The notes below the pieces were generated by a model, which saw only the letters and a list, made by a program, of their open reading frames with translations, ran no database searches and was not told where the DNA came from. From Phascolarctobacterium succinatutens CAG:287 (lineage in GTDB: Bacteria; Bacillota; Negativicutes; Acidaminococcales; Acidaminococcaceae): a stretch of 18,048 bases of DNA. The position numbers were made by a program, and so were the translations under genes. Location of the stretch: contig NZ_FR892819.1 in NCBI RefSeq assembly GCF_000434895.1, positions 39,924-57,971 on the forward strand, written 5' to 3'. Below, in pieces: positions 1 to 7,913 of this stretch; within the stretch, counting starts at the first letter, position 1, and each line of letters begins with the position of its first letter.

Positions 1-2901
1 ATATCCAGGGACTACCTGTTACTCCTGACCGGTGCACCGACTCTGCATAGACTTGGTATTCAGGCATTCGAGCCTATCCTGTCTGAAGGCCGTGCTATTA
101 AGCTGCATCCTCTGGTATGTACCGCTTATAACGCCGACTTCGATGGTGACCAGATGGCTGTCCATCTGCCGCTTTCCGTTGAGGCTCAGGCTGAAGCACG
201 TATGTTGATGATGTCTGTAAACAATATTCTGGCACCGAAGGATGGCAAGCCTGTTGCTGTTCCTACTCAGGATATGGTTTTGGGCTCCTACTATCTGACT
301 ATCGTCAAGACCAGCAAGGATGACCCGAACGTTAAGGGTGAAGGAACCCGCTACAGCAGCGTGGACGAAGCTCAGCTGGCTTACTTCCACCATGCGGTAG
401 ATCTGCAGGTACCTATCGAGGTTTATATTCCCAACAGCGAAATCTATGATGAAGAAAAGGGTGCAGCTGTCGGTGAAACCGGTATGTCCCTGGTAGTTAC
501 AACTGTAGGTAATACTATTTTCAATGGCGAGCTGCCTCTGGAAATGCGTTACTATCATAAAGAAAAAGATCAGGTTGTTGAAAAGCATCTGGATGCTGAA
601 GGCAACGTTGTTGAAGAAACCGTTGAGATTGAACGTTGGCACCTTGGCAAGCTGATTGACAAAAAAGAATTGGGCAAACTCGTTGCTAAAGCTCATAAGC
701 TGTACGGCAACCTGCGTACTGCCGAGATTCTGGATATTGTTAAAAAGATGGGTTACGATAATGCTTGTAAGTCCGGTATTTCTATCGCAACCTCTGATAT
801 TCAGATTCCTGCTGAAAAAGAAGTTATTCTGGAAGCAACAGAGCATGAGGTTGATAAGGTTGAGCGCCTCTTCCGCCGTGGCTTGATGAGCGATGACGAA
901 CGTTATCGTAAGGTAATCGATCTGTGGAACGAAGCAACCGATAAGGTTACCGATAAGCTGATGAAATCCACCATGAACAAGTTCAATCCTGTTTCCATGA
1001 TGGCGGACTCCGGTGCCCGCGGTAACAAACAGCAGATTCGTCAGCTGGCCGGTATGCGTGGTTTGATGGCCGATCCTTCCGGTCGTATCATTGACCGTCC
1101 TATCAAATCCAACTTCCGTGAAGGCCTGACCATTTTGGAATACTTCATTTCTTCTCATGGTGCTCGTAAAGGCTTGGCCGATACTGCATTGCGTACTGCT
1201 GACTCCGGTTACCTGACTCGTCGTCTGGTTGACGTTGCTCAGGACGTAATTGTACGTGAGGATGATTGCGATATTGTAGGTATGAACCTGGTTAAGGAAC
1301 GTAGCCGTCTGAGCAAGGCTGTTCTTGGTGCAAGCCAGAACAAAATCCGCGAAAAGGTTATGGGCCGCACTCTGGCTTCCGGCGTACATGACGCAGAAGG
1401 CAACCTGATTGCAGAAGCAGATACCAACATCACTGAAGAGCTTTTCGCTAAACTCAATGATGCTAAGATTGAAGAGATTAACCTCTACTCTGATGAAGAT
1501 ATGAATGGTGAGGATATTGAAACTGTCCGCATCAACATCAGCGACACCTTTGCACATAATGTGCTGAAGGAAGCTATGATGCATAACTTCAACAATAAAG
1601 AGGTAGCAGCTGATATCGTTAACGGTGCAGGCGAAGTGCTGGCACATACCGGCGACACCATGACCGAAGACATTATCAACGCTATTTTGGCTGACGGTAC
1701 TGTTAAGGAAATGCGTATCCGCAACAACGAAATTGCTGGAATTGAGGTTGAGGCAATTACCGAAGGCAAGAAAGAGAAAACCATCATTGAAACATTGCAT
1801 GACCGTATCATTGGCCGTAACCTGGCTGAGGATATTCTGGATGAAAATGGTGAAATTCTCTATCATATCAATGAATATGTTACCGAGCCTATGGCAGAAC
1901 GCATCTGCCAGCTGCGTGAAAAGGTTAAGATCCGTAGTGTACTGACCTGTAAGGCTAAATTCGGCGTTTGCCGCAAGTGCTATGGCCGTAACCTGGCAAC
2001 CGGCAAGAACGTTGATGTAGGTGAGGCAGTCGGCACTATCGCTGCACAGTCCATCGGTGAACCTGGTACTCAGCTGACCATGCGTACCTTCCATACCGGC
2101 GGCGTTGCAGGTGCTGATGATATTACCCAAGGTCTGCCGCGTGTCGAGGAACTGTTCGAAGCACGTAAGCCGAAGCATCCTGGCATTCTGTCCGAGGTTT
2201 CCGGTCACGTACATATTACCCAGGAAGGCAACAGCCGCAAGGTAACTGTGATGGCACTGGATGGCGAAAACCAGGAATACCAGATTCCTTATGGTGCTAA
2301 GCTGTCTGTTGTTGAGGGCGAGGAAATCGCTAAGGGTGACCGCCTGACTGAAGGCTCTCTTAACCCGCATGACGTACTGCGTATCAGCGGCGTCAAGGCT
2401 ACCCAGAACTATCTGGTATCTCAGGTAGTTGGCGTTTATAAGTCTCAGGGCGTAGATATCAACAGTAAGCACATCGAGGTTATGGTTCGTCAGATGATGC
2501 GCAAAATCCGCATCGAGGAATCCGGCGATACTACGATGCTGCCGGGTGAAGACGTTGATGTGGCAGAATTTGAAGATCAGAATACCGAGATGCTGGAAGC
2601 AGGCAAGACTCCTGCAGAAGGCCGCGCTATTCTGCTGGGTATCACCAAAGCTTCTTTGGCTACCGATTCCTTCCTGTCTGCCGCTTCCTTCCAGGAAACC
2701 ACCCGCGTACTCACCGATGCCGCTATCAAAGGCAAGGTTGACCCGTTGCTGGGCCTGAAAGAAAACGTTATCATTGGTAAGCTTATTCCGGCTGGTACTG
2801 GTATGAGCCGTTACCGTGATATCAAAGTAAAATATAATGTTCCGATGCCGGAAGTTCAAACTGCTGAAGCTGAAGCAGAGGAAACTACTGATAAGGAATA
2901 A
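1..2901 (+). CDS. rpoC: DNA-directed RNA polymerase subunit beta', 3' part (N-terminus outside window)
   Basis: This is the catalytic beta' subunit of RNA polymerase; 966 residues are visible in frame 1, ending TAA at 2899-2901. The active-site motif NADFDGDQ has its three Mg-binding Asp at visible residues 46, 48 and 50. Next come the bridge-helix region (SGARGNKQQIRQLAGMRG, about 1000-1065) and the zinc site, with Cys at residue 423 (DDC) and at 650, 657 and 660 (CxxxxxxCxxC). The trigger loop (GTQLTMRTFHTGG, about 2068-2105) carries no insertion, and the C-terminal SFLSAASFQETTRVLTDAAI block is intact. Two things are odd. Residues 1-11 depart from the nearly invariant HPVLLNR sequence. The stretch between the first zinc Cys and the other three is about 225 residues, against about 80 recalled for B. 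subtilis and E. coli, and looks like three related modules. The gene after it is not rpsL, the common neighbour in Firmicutes. Confidence 0.98.
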   Translation: MSRDYLLLLTGAPTLHRLGIQAFEPILSEGRAIKLHPLVCTAYNADFDGDQMAVHLPLSVEAQAEARMLMMSVNNILAPKDGKPVAVPTQDMVLGSYYLTIVKTSKDDPNVKGEGTRYSSVDEAQLAYFHHAVDLQVPIEVYIPNSEIYDEEKGAAVGETGMSLVVTTVGNTIFNGELPLEMRYYHKEKDQVVEKHLDAEGNVVEETVEIERWHLGKLIDKKELGKLVAKAHKLYGNLRTAEILDIVKKMGYDNACKSGISIATSDIQIPAEKEVILEATEHEVDKVERLFRRGLMSDDERYRKVIDLWNEATDKVTDKLMKSTMNKFNPVSMMADSGARGNKQQIRQLAGMRGLMADPSGRIIDRPIKSNFREGLTILEYFISSHGARKGLADTALRTADSGYLTRRLVDVAQDVIVREDDCDIVGMNLVKERSRLSKAVLGASQNKIREKVMGRTLASGVHDAEGNLIAEADTNITEELFAKLNDAKIEEINLYSDEDMNGEDIETVRINISDTFAHNVLKEAMMHNFNNKEVAADIVNGAGEVLAHTGDTMTEDIINAILADGTVKEMRIRNNEIAGIEVEAITEGKKEKTIIETLHDRIIGRNLAEDILDENGEILYHINEYVTEPMAERICQLREKVKIRSVLTCKAKFGVCRKCYGRNLATGKNVDVGEAVGTIAAQSIGEPGTQLTMRTFHTGGVAGADDITQGLPRVEELFEARKPKHPGILSEVSGHVHITQEGNSRKVTVMALDGENQEYQIPYGAKLSVVEGEEIAKGDRLTEGSLNPHDVLRISGVKATQNYLVSQVVGVYKSQGVDINSKHIEVMVRQMMRKIRIEESGDTTMLPGEDVDVAEFEDQNTEMLEAGKTPAEGRAILLGITKASLATDSFLSAASFQETTRVLTDAAIKGKVDPLLGLKENVIIGKLIPAGTGMSRYRDIKVKYNVPMPEVQTAEAEAEETTDKE

Positions 2902-2914
2902 CGTATAAGCAAGT

Positions 2915-2948
2915 GCGCCTCAAAGCCTTAGGCTCTGAGGCGCTTTGC
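2915..2948 (+). terminator. hairpin after rpoC, likely weak terminator
   Basis: The stem GCGCCTCA (2915-2922) pairs with TGAGGCGC (2936-2943). An inner AGCC/GGCT stem, one A-C mismatch and a TTA loop complete it. The T tail is short (TTTGCT), so some read-through into the next gene is likely. Confidence 0.6.
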
Positions 2949-2967
2949 TCTATGAGGAGAACGATTT

Positions 2968-3360
2968 ATGCTGATAAAAAAATTTCCTGTTCCCTGTCGC
3001 GTTGACTACGTGCCTTCTCCCTATGAGCCTGATGAGGATGGCGTGCAGGATGTCGGCTATTATAACGGCAAGCTGAGCGATGGCCGCGCCTATCGCCTGG
3101 AATGCTGGCGTATGGACGATATGCTGATGCTGACCGTAATGTTTTCTGACCAGTGTCTGGAAGGCTACAGACGCGATGATATGCCGCTTTTACTGGAGCT
3201 GGAAGGCATTGTGAGTTTTACAGGTACCAGTCGTAAGCTGCAGGCTACACGCACGGAGGATGATCGTGGGCAGGCAGTATGGGCCATTAATCTTATGCTG
3301 GCCAATAAAAAAGGCACCTATGCGGAAATAGTGCCGCCACTGAACAGATATATCATGTAA
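2968..3360 (+). CDS. hypothetical protein, 130 aa
   Basis: I do not recognise the family. ATG at 2968 follows AGGAG (2955-2959) at a good 8-base distance, and the frame is open to TAA at 3360. The protein is soluble: there is no signal peptide and no membrane segment. It is acidic in its first third (repeated Asp/Glu around residues 20-30). The middle has alternating hydrophobic residues suggesting beta strands (YRLECWRMDDMLMLTVMF, then PLLLELEGIVSFTG), and an NKKGTYAEIVPPLNRYI segment closes it. It sits between a weak rpoC terminator and a strong terminator of its own, so it may be expressed partly by read-through from rpoC. Base composition and codon use match rpoC, so transfer is not indicated. 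I propose no function. Confidence 0.8.
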   Translation: MLIKKFPVPCRVDYVPSPYEPDEDGVQDVGYYNGKLSDGRAYRLECWRMDDMLMLTVMFSDQCLEGYRRDDMPLLLELEGIVSFTGTSRKLQATRTEDDRGQAVWAINLMLANKKGTYAEIVPPLNRYIM

Positions 3361-3363
3361 GAC

Positions 3364-3402
3364 AATCGCTGCTGAAGGCAATGCCTCGGCAGCGATTTTT
3401 TT
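3364..3402 (+). terminator. intrinsic terminator
   Basis: AATCGCTGC (3364-3372) pairs with GCAGCGATT (3389-3397), with an inner AGGC/GCCT stem, followed by a T run to 3402. It separates the 130-aa gene from the response regulator. Confidence 0.9.
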
Positions 3403-3438
3403 CAGCTTAAATTAGTTTTACCTGCCTATACTGCATTG

Positions 3439-3461
3439 TGATACAATAGCTGTAACGGAGG
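3439..3461 (+). promoter_or_regulatory. promoter -10 and RBS of the response-regulator gene
   Basis: An extended -10 (TG-A-TACAAT, 3439-3447) has no good -35 at the right distance. GGAGG at 3457-3461 lies 8 bases before ATG 3470. This site fixes the original start upstream of the frameshift. Confidence 0.5.
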
Positions 3462-3469
3462 CGGAAGCA

Positions 3470-4136
3470 ATGAAGATTTTATTAGCTGAGGATGATATAA
3501 ATTTAGGCAAGCTTTTGAGCATGCTGCTGAAAAAACAAAATATAACTGTGAACTGGGTGCAGGATGGCGAGGCTGCCTACGATGCTGTGTATGCTGTATG
3601 TCTATGATGTGCTGGTATTGGACTGGATGATGCCGCTTTTGAGCGGGCTTGAACTGTGGAAGCGCTTGCGTGGCGAGGATTATCAGGGTAAAATACTGCT
3701 GCTGACGGCTAAGGATACACTGGCTGATAATGTAGAAGGGTTAAATAGCGGTGCTGATGATTATCTGGTAAAGCCCTTTGAGCTGGAGGAGCTGGTGGCG
3801 CGTCTGAATGCCTTGTGCCGCTGCCAGGGACAGTACAGTGCGGAAAAGCTACGTTACGGTGCTTATACCTTGGAAAGCTCTACCTATTGCCTTGCCTATG
3901 GCGAACAGCGCGTAGAACTGCGACCGCGTGAATTCAAGCTGCTGGAGCTGCTTTTGCGTAACCGTGGGCAGGTTATGCCGCGTGCGGTTCTGCAGGATCG
4001 TATCTGGGGCATTGACAGCGATGTGACTGACAACAATCTGGATGTGCATATTCGTCTGCTGCGCAAAAAGATAATGGAGCTGAACGGCGAGGAGCTGATT
4101 AAAACAATGCGGGGCGTAGGCTATTATGTGGAATAA
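3470..4136 (+). pseudogene. OmpR/PhoB-family response regulator, frameshifted in the receiver domain
   Basis: The original start is ATG 3470, behind GGAGG. That frame reads MKILLAEDD, with the acidic pair of a receiver domain, through DGEAAYDAVYA, then hits TGA at 3605-3607. The rest of the receiver continues one base further on, in the frame entered at about 3597-3603: YDVLVLDWMMP with the phospho-accepting Asp, LLLTAKD, and VKPF with the conserved Lys. A complete winged-helix DNA-binding domain follows (about 3840-4133, ending in RGVGYYVE). A net +1 change (one extra base or two lost) near 3587-3602 explains the break; the local sequence is a slippage-prone run of TGTATGCTGTATGTC. A shorter product could start at ATG 3564 with half a receiver, but that start has no clear RBS. 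The partner kinase is also broken, which favours real decay over a sequencing error. The gene overlaps it by 11 bases. Confidence 0.8.
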
Positions 4137-4590
4137 GCCTTTTGAAAAGCTGCGCAGGCGTATGACCTGTTTATATGCAGTCATCTTCGGTGCTTTGATT
4201 TTGGTAATTGTGGCTGCTGCCTATACCTTTATCTGGTGGGAGATATTGCCGCATGAAAAGGAAAACCTTGTAGCGCAGATTTACCATGAGGGCGAGGAAT
4301 GGGTGGAGTCCGAGGAGGCTTCCTGTTCTGAAGCAGCTATCCGCAGCGGCAAGATGCTTGCTTACTTTGTGGATGCGGAGGGTACGAGAGTTATTTTGAA
4401 CCAGCTGGGGCAGGGCGAGGCCGGACAGGAAATTATGCAGCATAAAGCTGACTGGCCGAAAGAGCTGAATACATCGCGCCTTTTGCGGATGCATGGAGCA
4501 AACGGCGAGCGTTATCGTTATTTGGCTGCTGTTGCTCCTGTTATTGATGCTGACAAAAGCTGGATTGTGCTGATGGCAAAAAAAGGCTAA
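4126..4590 (+). pseudogene. sensor histidine kinase remnant, sensor part only
   Basis: ATG 4126 overlaps the end of the response-regulator gene, the usual arrangement for a two-component operon. The 154 residues contain an Arg-rich cytoplasmic start (KLRRRM), one membrane helix (about residues 16-38) and an extracytoplasmic domain ending YRYLAAVAPV...WIVLMAKKG, where a sensor would lead into its second membrane helix. TAA at 4588-4590 ends it there, just after a run of seven A. No HAMP, His-box or ATPase domain follows; only 151 bases separate it from the next gene and they hold a terminator. The catalytic half has therefore been deleted. A free-standing membrane sensor with a new role is possible but less likely beside a frameshifted regulator. 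Confidence 0.72.
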
Positions 4591-4616
4591 GCCGATATAT
4601 TACTACGTAGCTTATA

Positions 4617-4649
4617 AGTGCTTGCAATGTGTTATTGCAGGCACTTTTT
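4617..4649 (+). terminator. intrinsic terminator after the kinase remnant
   Basis: AGTGCTTGCAA (4617-4627) pairs over 11 bp with TTGCAGGCACT (4635-4645), one G-T wobble, loop of 7, then TTTTT. Confidence 0.88.
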
Positions 4650-4700
4650 ATAATCTGCAGATATTCTGCAAGATAAAGAATAATTAAGTTTAAGATATTA

Positions 4701-4734
4701 TGCTATAATAAGAAAATGATAATTAGACAGGAGG
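4701..4734 (+). promoter_or_regulatory. extended -10 promoter and RBS of the MFS gene
   Basis: TGC-TATAAT (4701-4709) is a consensus extended -10; no good -35 is seen. AGGAGG at 4729-4734 lies 7 bases before ATG 4742. Confidence 0.65.
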
Positions 4735-4741
4735 CGTAAGT

Positions 4742-5941
4742 ATGCACAATAAAAATTCCGCTATGGCGTTCATCGTGCTGCTTGGTGTTGTCAGCTTGTT
4801 CAGCGATATGACACATGAAGCAGCGACAAGTATCAAGGGCGCATATTTATTGATTTTAGGGGCGAGTGCTTCTACCATCGGTTTTATCTCCGGCGTAGGC
4901 GAGCTTTTGGGCTATGGCCTGCGTTATCTTTTTGGTCGTTTGGTAGATAAAACGCACAACTACTGGGGCTTTATGATTTTAGGCTACGCTGTGGATGTTT
5001 TTGCCGTACCGGCGTTGGCGCTGGTCCATCGTGACGGCTGGATAGCAGCCTGCGTGCTGCTTGTTGTTGAGCGCATCGGCAAGGCGATAAAAAAGCCTGC
5101 AAAGAATACTATTCTTTCCTTTGCGGCCTCGCAGGAGGGGGTCGGCAAAAGCTTTGCTATACAGGAAGCCTTGGATCAGCTTGGTGCTCTTATCGGTCCT
5201 TTACTGCTTTATGTAATAATGCTTTATAAAAATGGTGATGAATACGAGGTATATAATGCAGCCTTTGCTTTTCTGACGTTGCCAGCAGTCTGTACAATTG
5301 CTTTTTTACTGTTTGCTAAAAGCCGTTTCCCGAATCCGGAAGCCTTTGAGCCGGAAGCTAAGGAGAACAAAAAGAATAGCTTTGTAGGCAAGAAAAGCTT
5401 TTATTTGTATCTTGCAGGTATCAGCTGTTTTGCTTTCGGCTTTGTAGATTTTCCGCTGGTGACTATGCATTTGGCAAAAAATAAGCTTTTTGATGACAGT
5501 ATTTTGCCGTTGCTTTATTCCGGTGCGATGCTTGTGGATGCGGTGGCAGCGCTTTTCTTTGGCTGGCTGTTTGACAAAATGCGCACGAAGGCATTGGTTA
5601 TTTCTACTGCGATTTCCGCGTTCTTTGCTGTGTTTGCTTTTGGCGCGACTTCGCCGGGAATGATTATGCTGGGTATTGCTTTGTGGGGCGTAGGCATGGG
5701 TGCTCAGGAATCTATTATGAAAGCAGCAGTTGCCACTATGACCAGTAAGGAGCATCGTGCCAGCAGCTACGGTGCGTTCGAATTTTTCTTTGGCTTAGCG
5801 TGGTTTTTAGGCAGCTGGCTGTTGGGAGCTGTTTATGATTATTCATTGAATATATTCATCATTGTTTCGGTAGCAGCACAGCTTATTGCTTTACCATGTT
5901 ATCTTTTTAGCGAGCGCAGTCTTGCACGTGAAAACTGCTAA
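4742..5941 (+). CDS. MFS transporter, 399 aa
   Basis: This is a polytopic inner-membrane transporter of the major facilitator superfamily. Its length of 399 residues and alternation of hydrophobic helices and charged loops fit 12 helices. After helix 2 comes GRLVDKTHNYWG, the A-like loop motif (G-x-x-x-D-K/R). VERIGKAIKKPAKNTILSFA resembles the DRIGKAIRxPARD signature of a prokaryotic MFS subgroup that I cannot assign to a substrate. The central loop (about residues 193-215) is long, charged and Lys/Glu-rich, and the second half repeats the motif as GWLFDKMRTKAL. It is a single-gene unit between a terminator upstream and the glycine-riboswitch cassette downstream; I see no terminator of its own. 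The substrate cannot be deduced from sequence. Its place next to a lost two-component system may be only positional. Confidence 0.88.
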   Translation: MHNKNSAMAFIVLLGVVSLFSDMTHEAATSIKGAYLLILGASASTIGFISGVGELLGYGLRYLFGRLVDKTHNYWGFMILGYAVDVFAVPALALVHRDGWIAACVLLVVERIGKAIKKPAKNTILSFAASQEGVGKSFAIQEALDQLGALIGPLLLYVIMLYKNGDEYEVYNAAFAFLTLPAVCTIAFLLFAKSRFPNPEAFEPEAKENKKNSFVGKKSFYLYLAGISCFAFGFVDFPLVTMHLAKNKLFDDSILPLLYSGAMLVDAVAALFFGWLFDKMRTKALVISTAISAFFAVFAFGATSPGMIMLGIALWGVGMGAQESIMKAAVATMTSKEHRASSYGAFEFFFGLAWFLGSWLLGAVYDYSLNIFIIVSVAAQLIALPCYLFSERSLARENC

Positions 5942-5969
5942 CGAATTGCTTCAAAAGTTACACTCCCTT

Positions 5970-5987
5970 ATGTATTCGTGTATACAT
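5970..5987 (+). promoter_or_regulatory. palindrome upstream of glycine-riboswitch promoter 1 (operator candidate)
   Basis: ATGTAT-N6-ATACAT, with centre TCGTGT, lies 21 bases before the -35. The same palindrome with centre GCGTGT precedes the second cassette, although the bases between it and the promoter differ. The protein that would bind is unknown. Confidence 0.4.
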
Positions 5988-6008
5988 AAAAAAATCTTAA
6001 AAAAAGGC

Positions 6009-6036
6009 TTGCGTTCTTTAAAAAGTGTGTTATAAT
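6009..6036 (+). promoter_or_regulatory. promoter of symporter cassette 1
   Basis: TTGCGT (6009-6014), 16-base spacer, TATAAT (6031-6036) with TG one base upstream (extended -10). It starts the riboswitch leader. Confidence 0.7.
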
Positions 6037-6057
6037 AGCGTACATAAGTAAATAACG

Positions 6058-6240
6058 AGTGGATGATGTATATGGGAGAAGGCACTGCCTACCGAAGGAG
6101 CAAAACTCTCAGGTGCTTAATTTTAAGCAGGAACCGTATGCTGACACAACTCTGGAGAGTCCCTTAAATGGGCGCCGAAGGTGCAAAGATGTATTCTGAA
6201 ATTCAGAAACGTCCTTATCTCTCAGGCCAGTGGACAGAGC
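6058..6240 (+). ncRNA. tandem glycine riboswitch 1
   Basis: Two glycine aptamers lie in series. Aptamer 1 (about 6068-6140) has GGAGAAGG, CCGAAGGAGCAAAACTCTCAGG and a P1 stem formed by GTATATGG with CCGTATGC. Aptamer 2 starts ACTCTGGAGAGT (6149-6160), continues GGGCGCCGAAGGTGCAA and CTCTCAGG, and ends GGACAGAG; its P1 is CTCTG (6150-6154) with CAGAG (6235-6239). The leader GAGTGGATGA is where the interaptamer kink-turn strand normally lies. This matches the tandem gcvT-type class. It precedes an AGCS symporter rather than gcvT. The strand ACTCTGG (6149-6155) can instead pair with CCGGAGT (6289-6295), the 5' arm of the terminator, which predicts that glycine binding frees the terminator (OFF switch). 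Confidence 0.95.
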
Positions 6241-6287
6241 AAAGCTTATGTGATGGCGCTATTGCCTATCATATGTCATTGACTTTT

Positions 6288-6320
6288 ACCGGAGTATTTT
6301 TTTGTATACTCCGGTTTTTT
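6288..6320 (+). terminator. riboswitch-controlled terminator 1
   Basis: ACCGGAGTAT (6288-6297) pairs perfectly with ATACTCCGGT (6306-6315), loop of 8, then T run. It lies between the aptamers and the gene, so it is the expression platform. Confidence 0.92.
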
Positions 6321-6368
6321 ATTTGCTTATAAATAATTAATGGGAATTTAAAGGGAGATGTTTGAATC

Positions 6369-7715
6369 ATGTTGGAAATTTTGAATGAAATTGATGCGTT
6401 TGTCTGGGGTCCGCCGCTTCTGGTACTTTTGGTTGGTACCGGTATTCTGCTGACCTTCCGTTTGAAGCTGCTGCAGGTTTTCAAGCTGCCTCAGGCTTTG
6501 GGCCTGATCTTCAGTGCCAAGAACGATGGCAGCGGTGACGTAAACAGCTTTAAAGCATTGTGCACCGCACTGGCTGCAACTGTTGGTACCGGTAATATCG
6601 TTGGTGTTGCAACCGCAATTAAAGCAGGTGGCCCGGGCGCATTGTTCTGGATGTGGATGGCAGCCTTCTTCGGTATGGCAACTAAATATTCCGAATGTCT
6701 GCTGGCTGTAAAATACCGTACTGTCGATGCCAACGGCAATATTTCCGGTGGCCCGATGTACTACATTGAAAATGGTCTTGGCAAAAAATACAAACCGCTG
6801 GCTGTTATGTTTGCTGTATTCGGTGTTCTGTGCGCATACTTTGGTATCGGTACCTTTGCTCAGGTAAACTCCATTGTTGAAATTACCCAGATTTCTGCAG
6901 GTATTCCTGTTGTTTACACCGGTATTGCTCTGACTGTTGTTGTTGCTGCTGTAACCATCGGCGGTCTGAAATCCATCGCAACTGTTGCTGCAAAGGTAGT
7001 TCCTGCTATGGCTCTGCTGTACTTCCTGACTACTGTTGGTATCATGATTGTTTTTGCAGACCAGGTTCCTGCTGCAATCGCAACAGTACTGAATTCTGCT
7101 TTCACTCCGACTGCTGCTCAAGGCGGTTTCCTTGGTGCAACCGTTATGCTGGCAATGCGCAGTGGTGTTGCCCGCGGCGTATTCTCCAACGAATCCGGCT
7201 TAGGTTCTGCTCCTATCGTAGCTGCTGCTGCTAAAACCAAATGGGCTGCAGAGCAAGGCTTGATTTCTATGACTGGTACTTTTATTGATACTATCATCAT
7301 TTGTACTCTGACCGGCTTGTCCCTGGTTGTCAGCGGTGTATGGTGCGGACCTCTGAACGGTGCTGCAATGACTGAATCTGCCTTCACCATGGCGTTCCCT
7401 GCATTTGGCAGCATTCTGCTGTTGGTTGGCCTTGTACTCTTTGCTTTCACCACTATCCTTGGCTGGAACTACTACGGCGAACGCTGTGTAGAATATCTGA
7501 TGGGCGTAAAGGCAATTCTGCCGTACCGCATCATCTTCATCTGCCTGATTGCCTGCGGTCCTTTCCTGAAGCTGGAAGAGATTTGGGTTTTGGCGGATAT
7601 TGTTAACGGCCTGATGGCTATTCCTAACTTAATTGCTCTGCTTGCTTTGTCCGGCGTAGTTGTTGCCGAAACCAAGGCTTATCAGAAGCATCTGGCTGAA
7701 GAAAAGAATAAATAA
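6369..7715 (+). CDS. sodium:alanine/glycine symporter (AGCS family), copy 1
   Basis: A 448-residue inner-membrane secondary transporter that should couple Na+ entry to uptake of alanine or glycine; the glycine riboswitch before it argues for glycine. Family blocks are present: VWGPPLLVLLVGTG near the N-terminus, ALCTALAATVGTGNIVGVATAIKAGGPGALFWMW, GGPMYYIENGLGK, TIGGLKSIATVAAKVVP, GGFLGATVMLAMRSGVARGVFSNESGLGSAPI, and TILGWNYYGERCVEYLMG. About ten or eleven hydrophobic segments are seen and the length is usual for the family. The start ATG 6369 follows GGGAG (6353-6357) at 11 bases. The downstream paralogue at 8203-9582 is about 85% identical by eye, with the main changes near the ends. No signs of decay. 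Relatives are alsT and dagA; I leave the symbol empty because the substrate is not proven. Confidence 0.95.
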   Translation: MLEILNEIDAFVWGPPLLVLLVGTGILLTFRLKLLQVFKLPQALGLIFSAKNDGSGDVNSFKALCTALAATVGTGNIVGVATAIKAGGPGALFWMWMAAFFGMATKYSECLLAVKYRTVDANGNISGGPMYYIENGLGKKYKPLAVMFAVFGVLCAYFGIGTFAQVNSIVEITQISAGIPVVYTGIALTVVVAAVTIGGLKSIATVAAKVVPAMALLYFLTTVGIMIVFADQVPAAIATVLNSAFTPTAAQGGFLGATVMLAMRSGVARGVFSNESGLGSAPIVAAAAKTKWAAEQGLISMTGTFIDTIIICTLTGLSLVVSGVWCGPLNGAAMTESAFTMAFPAFGSILLLVGLVLFAFTTILGWNYYGERCVEYLMGVKAILPYRIIFICLIACGPFLKLEEIWVLADIVNGLMAIPNLIALLALSGVVVAETKAYQKHLAEEKNK

Positions 7716-7743
7716 GTAAGCCTAGTATTTCATCTTTATATAG

Positions 7744-7797
7744 CAAAGCGGCGTTGTGCGACTCTCCCCAGAGTTCCCACAGCGCCGTTTTGTTATT
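7744..7797 (+). terminator. long terminator hairpin after symporter 1
   Basis: CAAAGCGGCGTTGTG (7744-7758) pairs over 15 bp with CACAGCGCCGTTTTG (7778-7792) including two wobbles. The loop itself holds a small hairpin, ACTCT-CCCC-AGAGT. The same loop text recurs after symporter 2. Confidence 0.8.
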
Positions 7798-7835
7798 AAA
7801 AAAATCAATAAACATACGTCGATTTACAGTTTTAT

Positions 7836-7853
7836 ATGTATGCGTGTATACAT
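7836..7853 (+). promoter_or_regulatory. palindrome upstream of glycine-riboswitch promoter 2 (operator candidate)
   Basis: ATGTAT-GCGTGT-ATACAT has the same arms as the palindrome at 5970-5987. It ends 12 bases before the -35. Confidence 0.4.
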
Positions 7854-7865
7854 TTACGTAAACTC

Positions 7866-7893
7866 TTGATTTTAAATTCAAGTGTGTTATAAT
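7866..7893 (+). promoter_or_regulatory. promoter of symporter cassette 2
   Basis: TTGATT (7866-7871), 16-base spacer, TATAAT (7888-7893), with TG upstream as in cassette 1. Confidence 0.75.
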
Positions 7894-7913
7894 CAGATAC
7901 ATAAGTAAATAAT

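Noticed and set aside
19..2859. 946-codon open frame antisense to rpoC
   Set aside because: It is a shadow produced by rpoC codon usage; the product has no recognisable domain or RBS, and the + strand carries all conserved beta' motifs.
3590..3607. Programmed frameshift in the response regulator
   Set aside because: No slippery heptamer, stimulatory stem or internal RBS is seen, and the adjacent kinase is also truncated, so mutation is the simpler reading.
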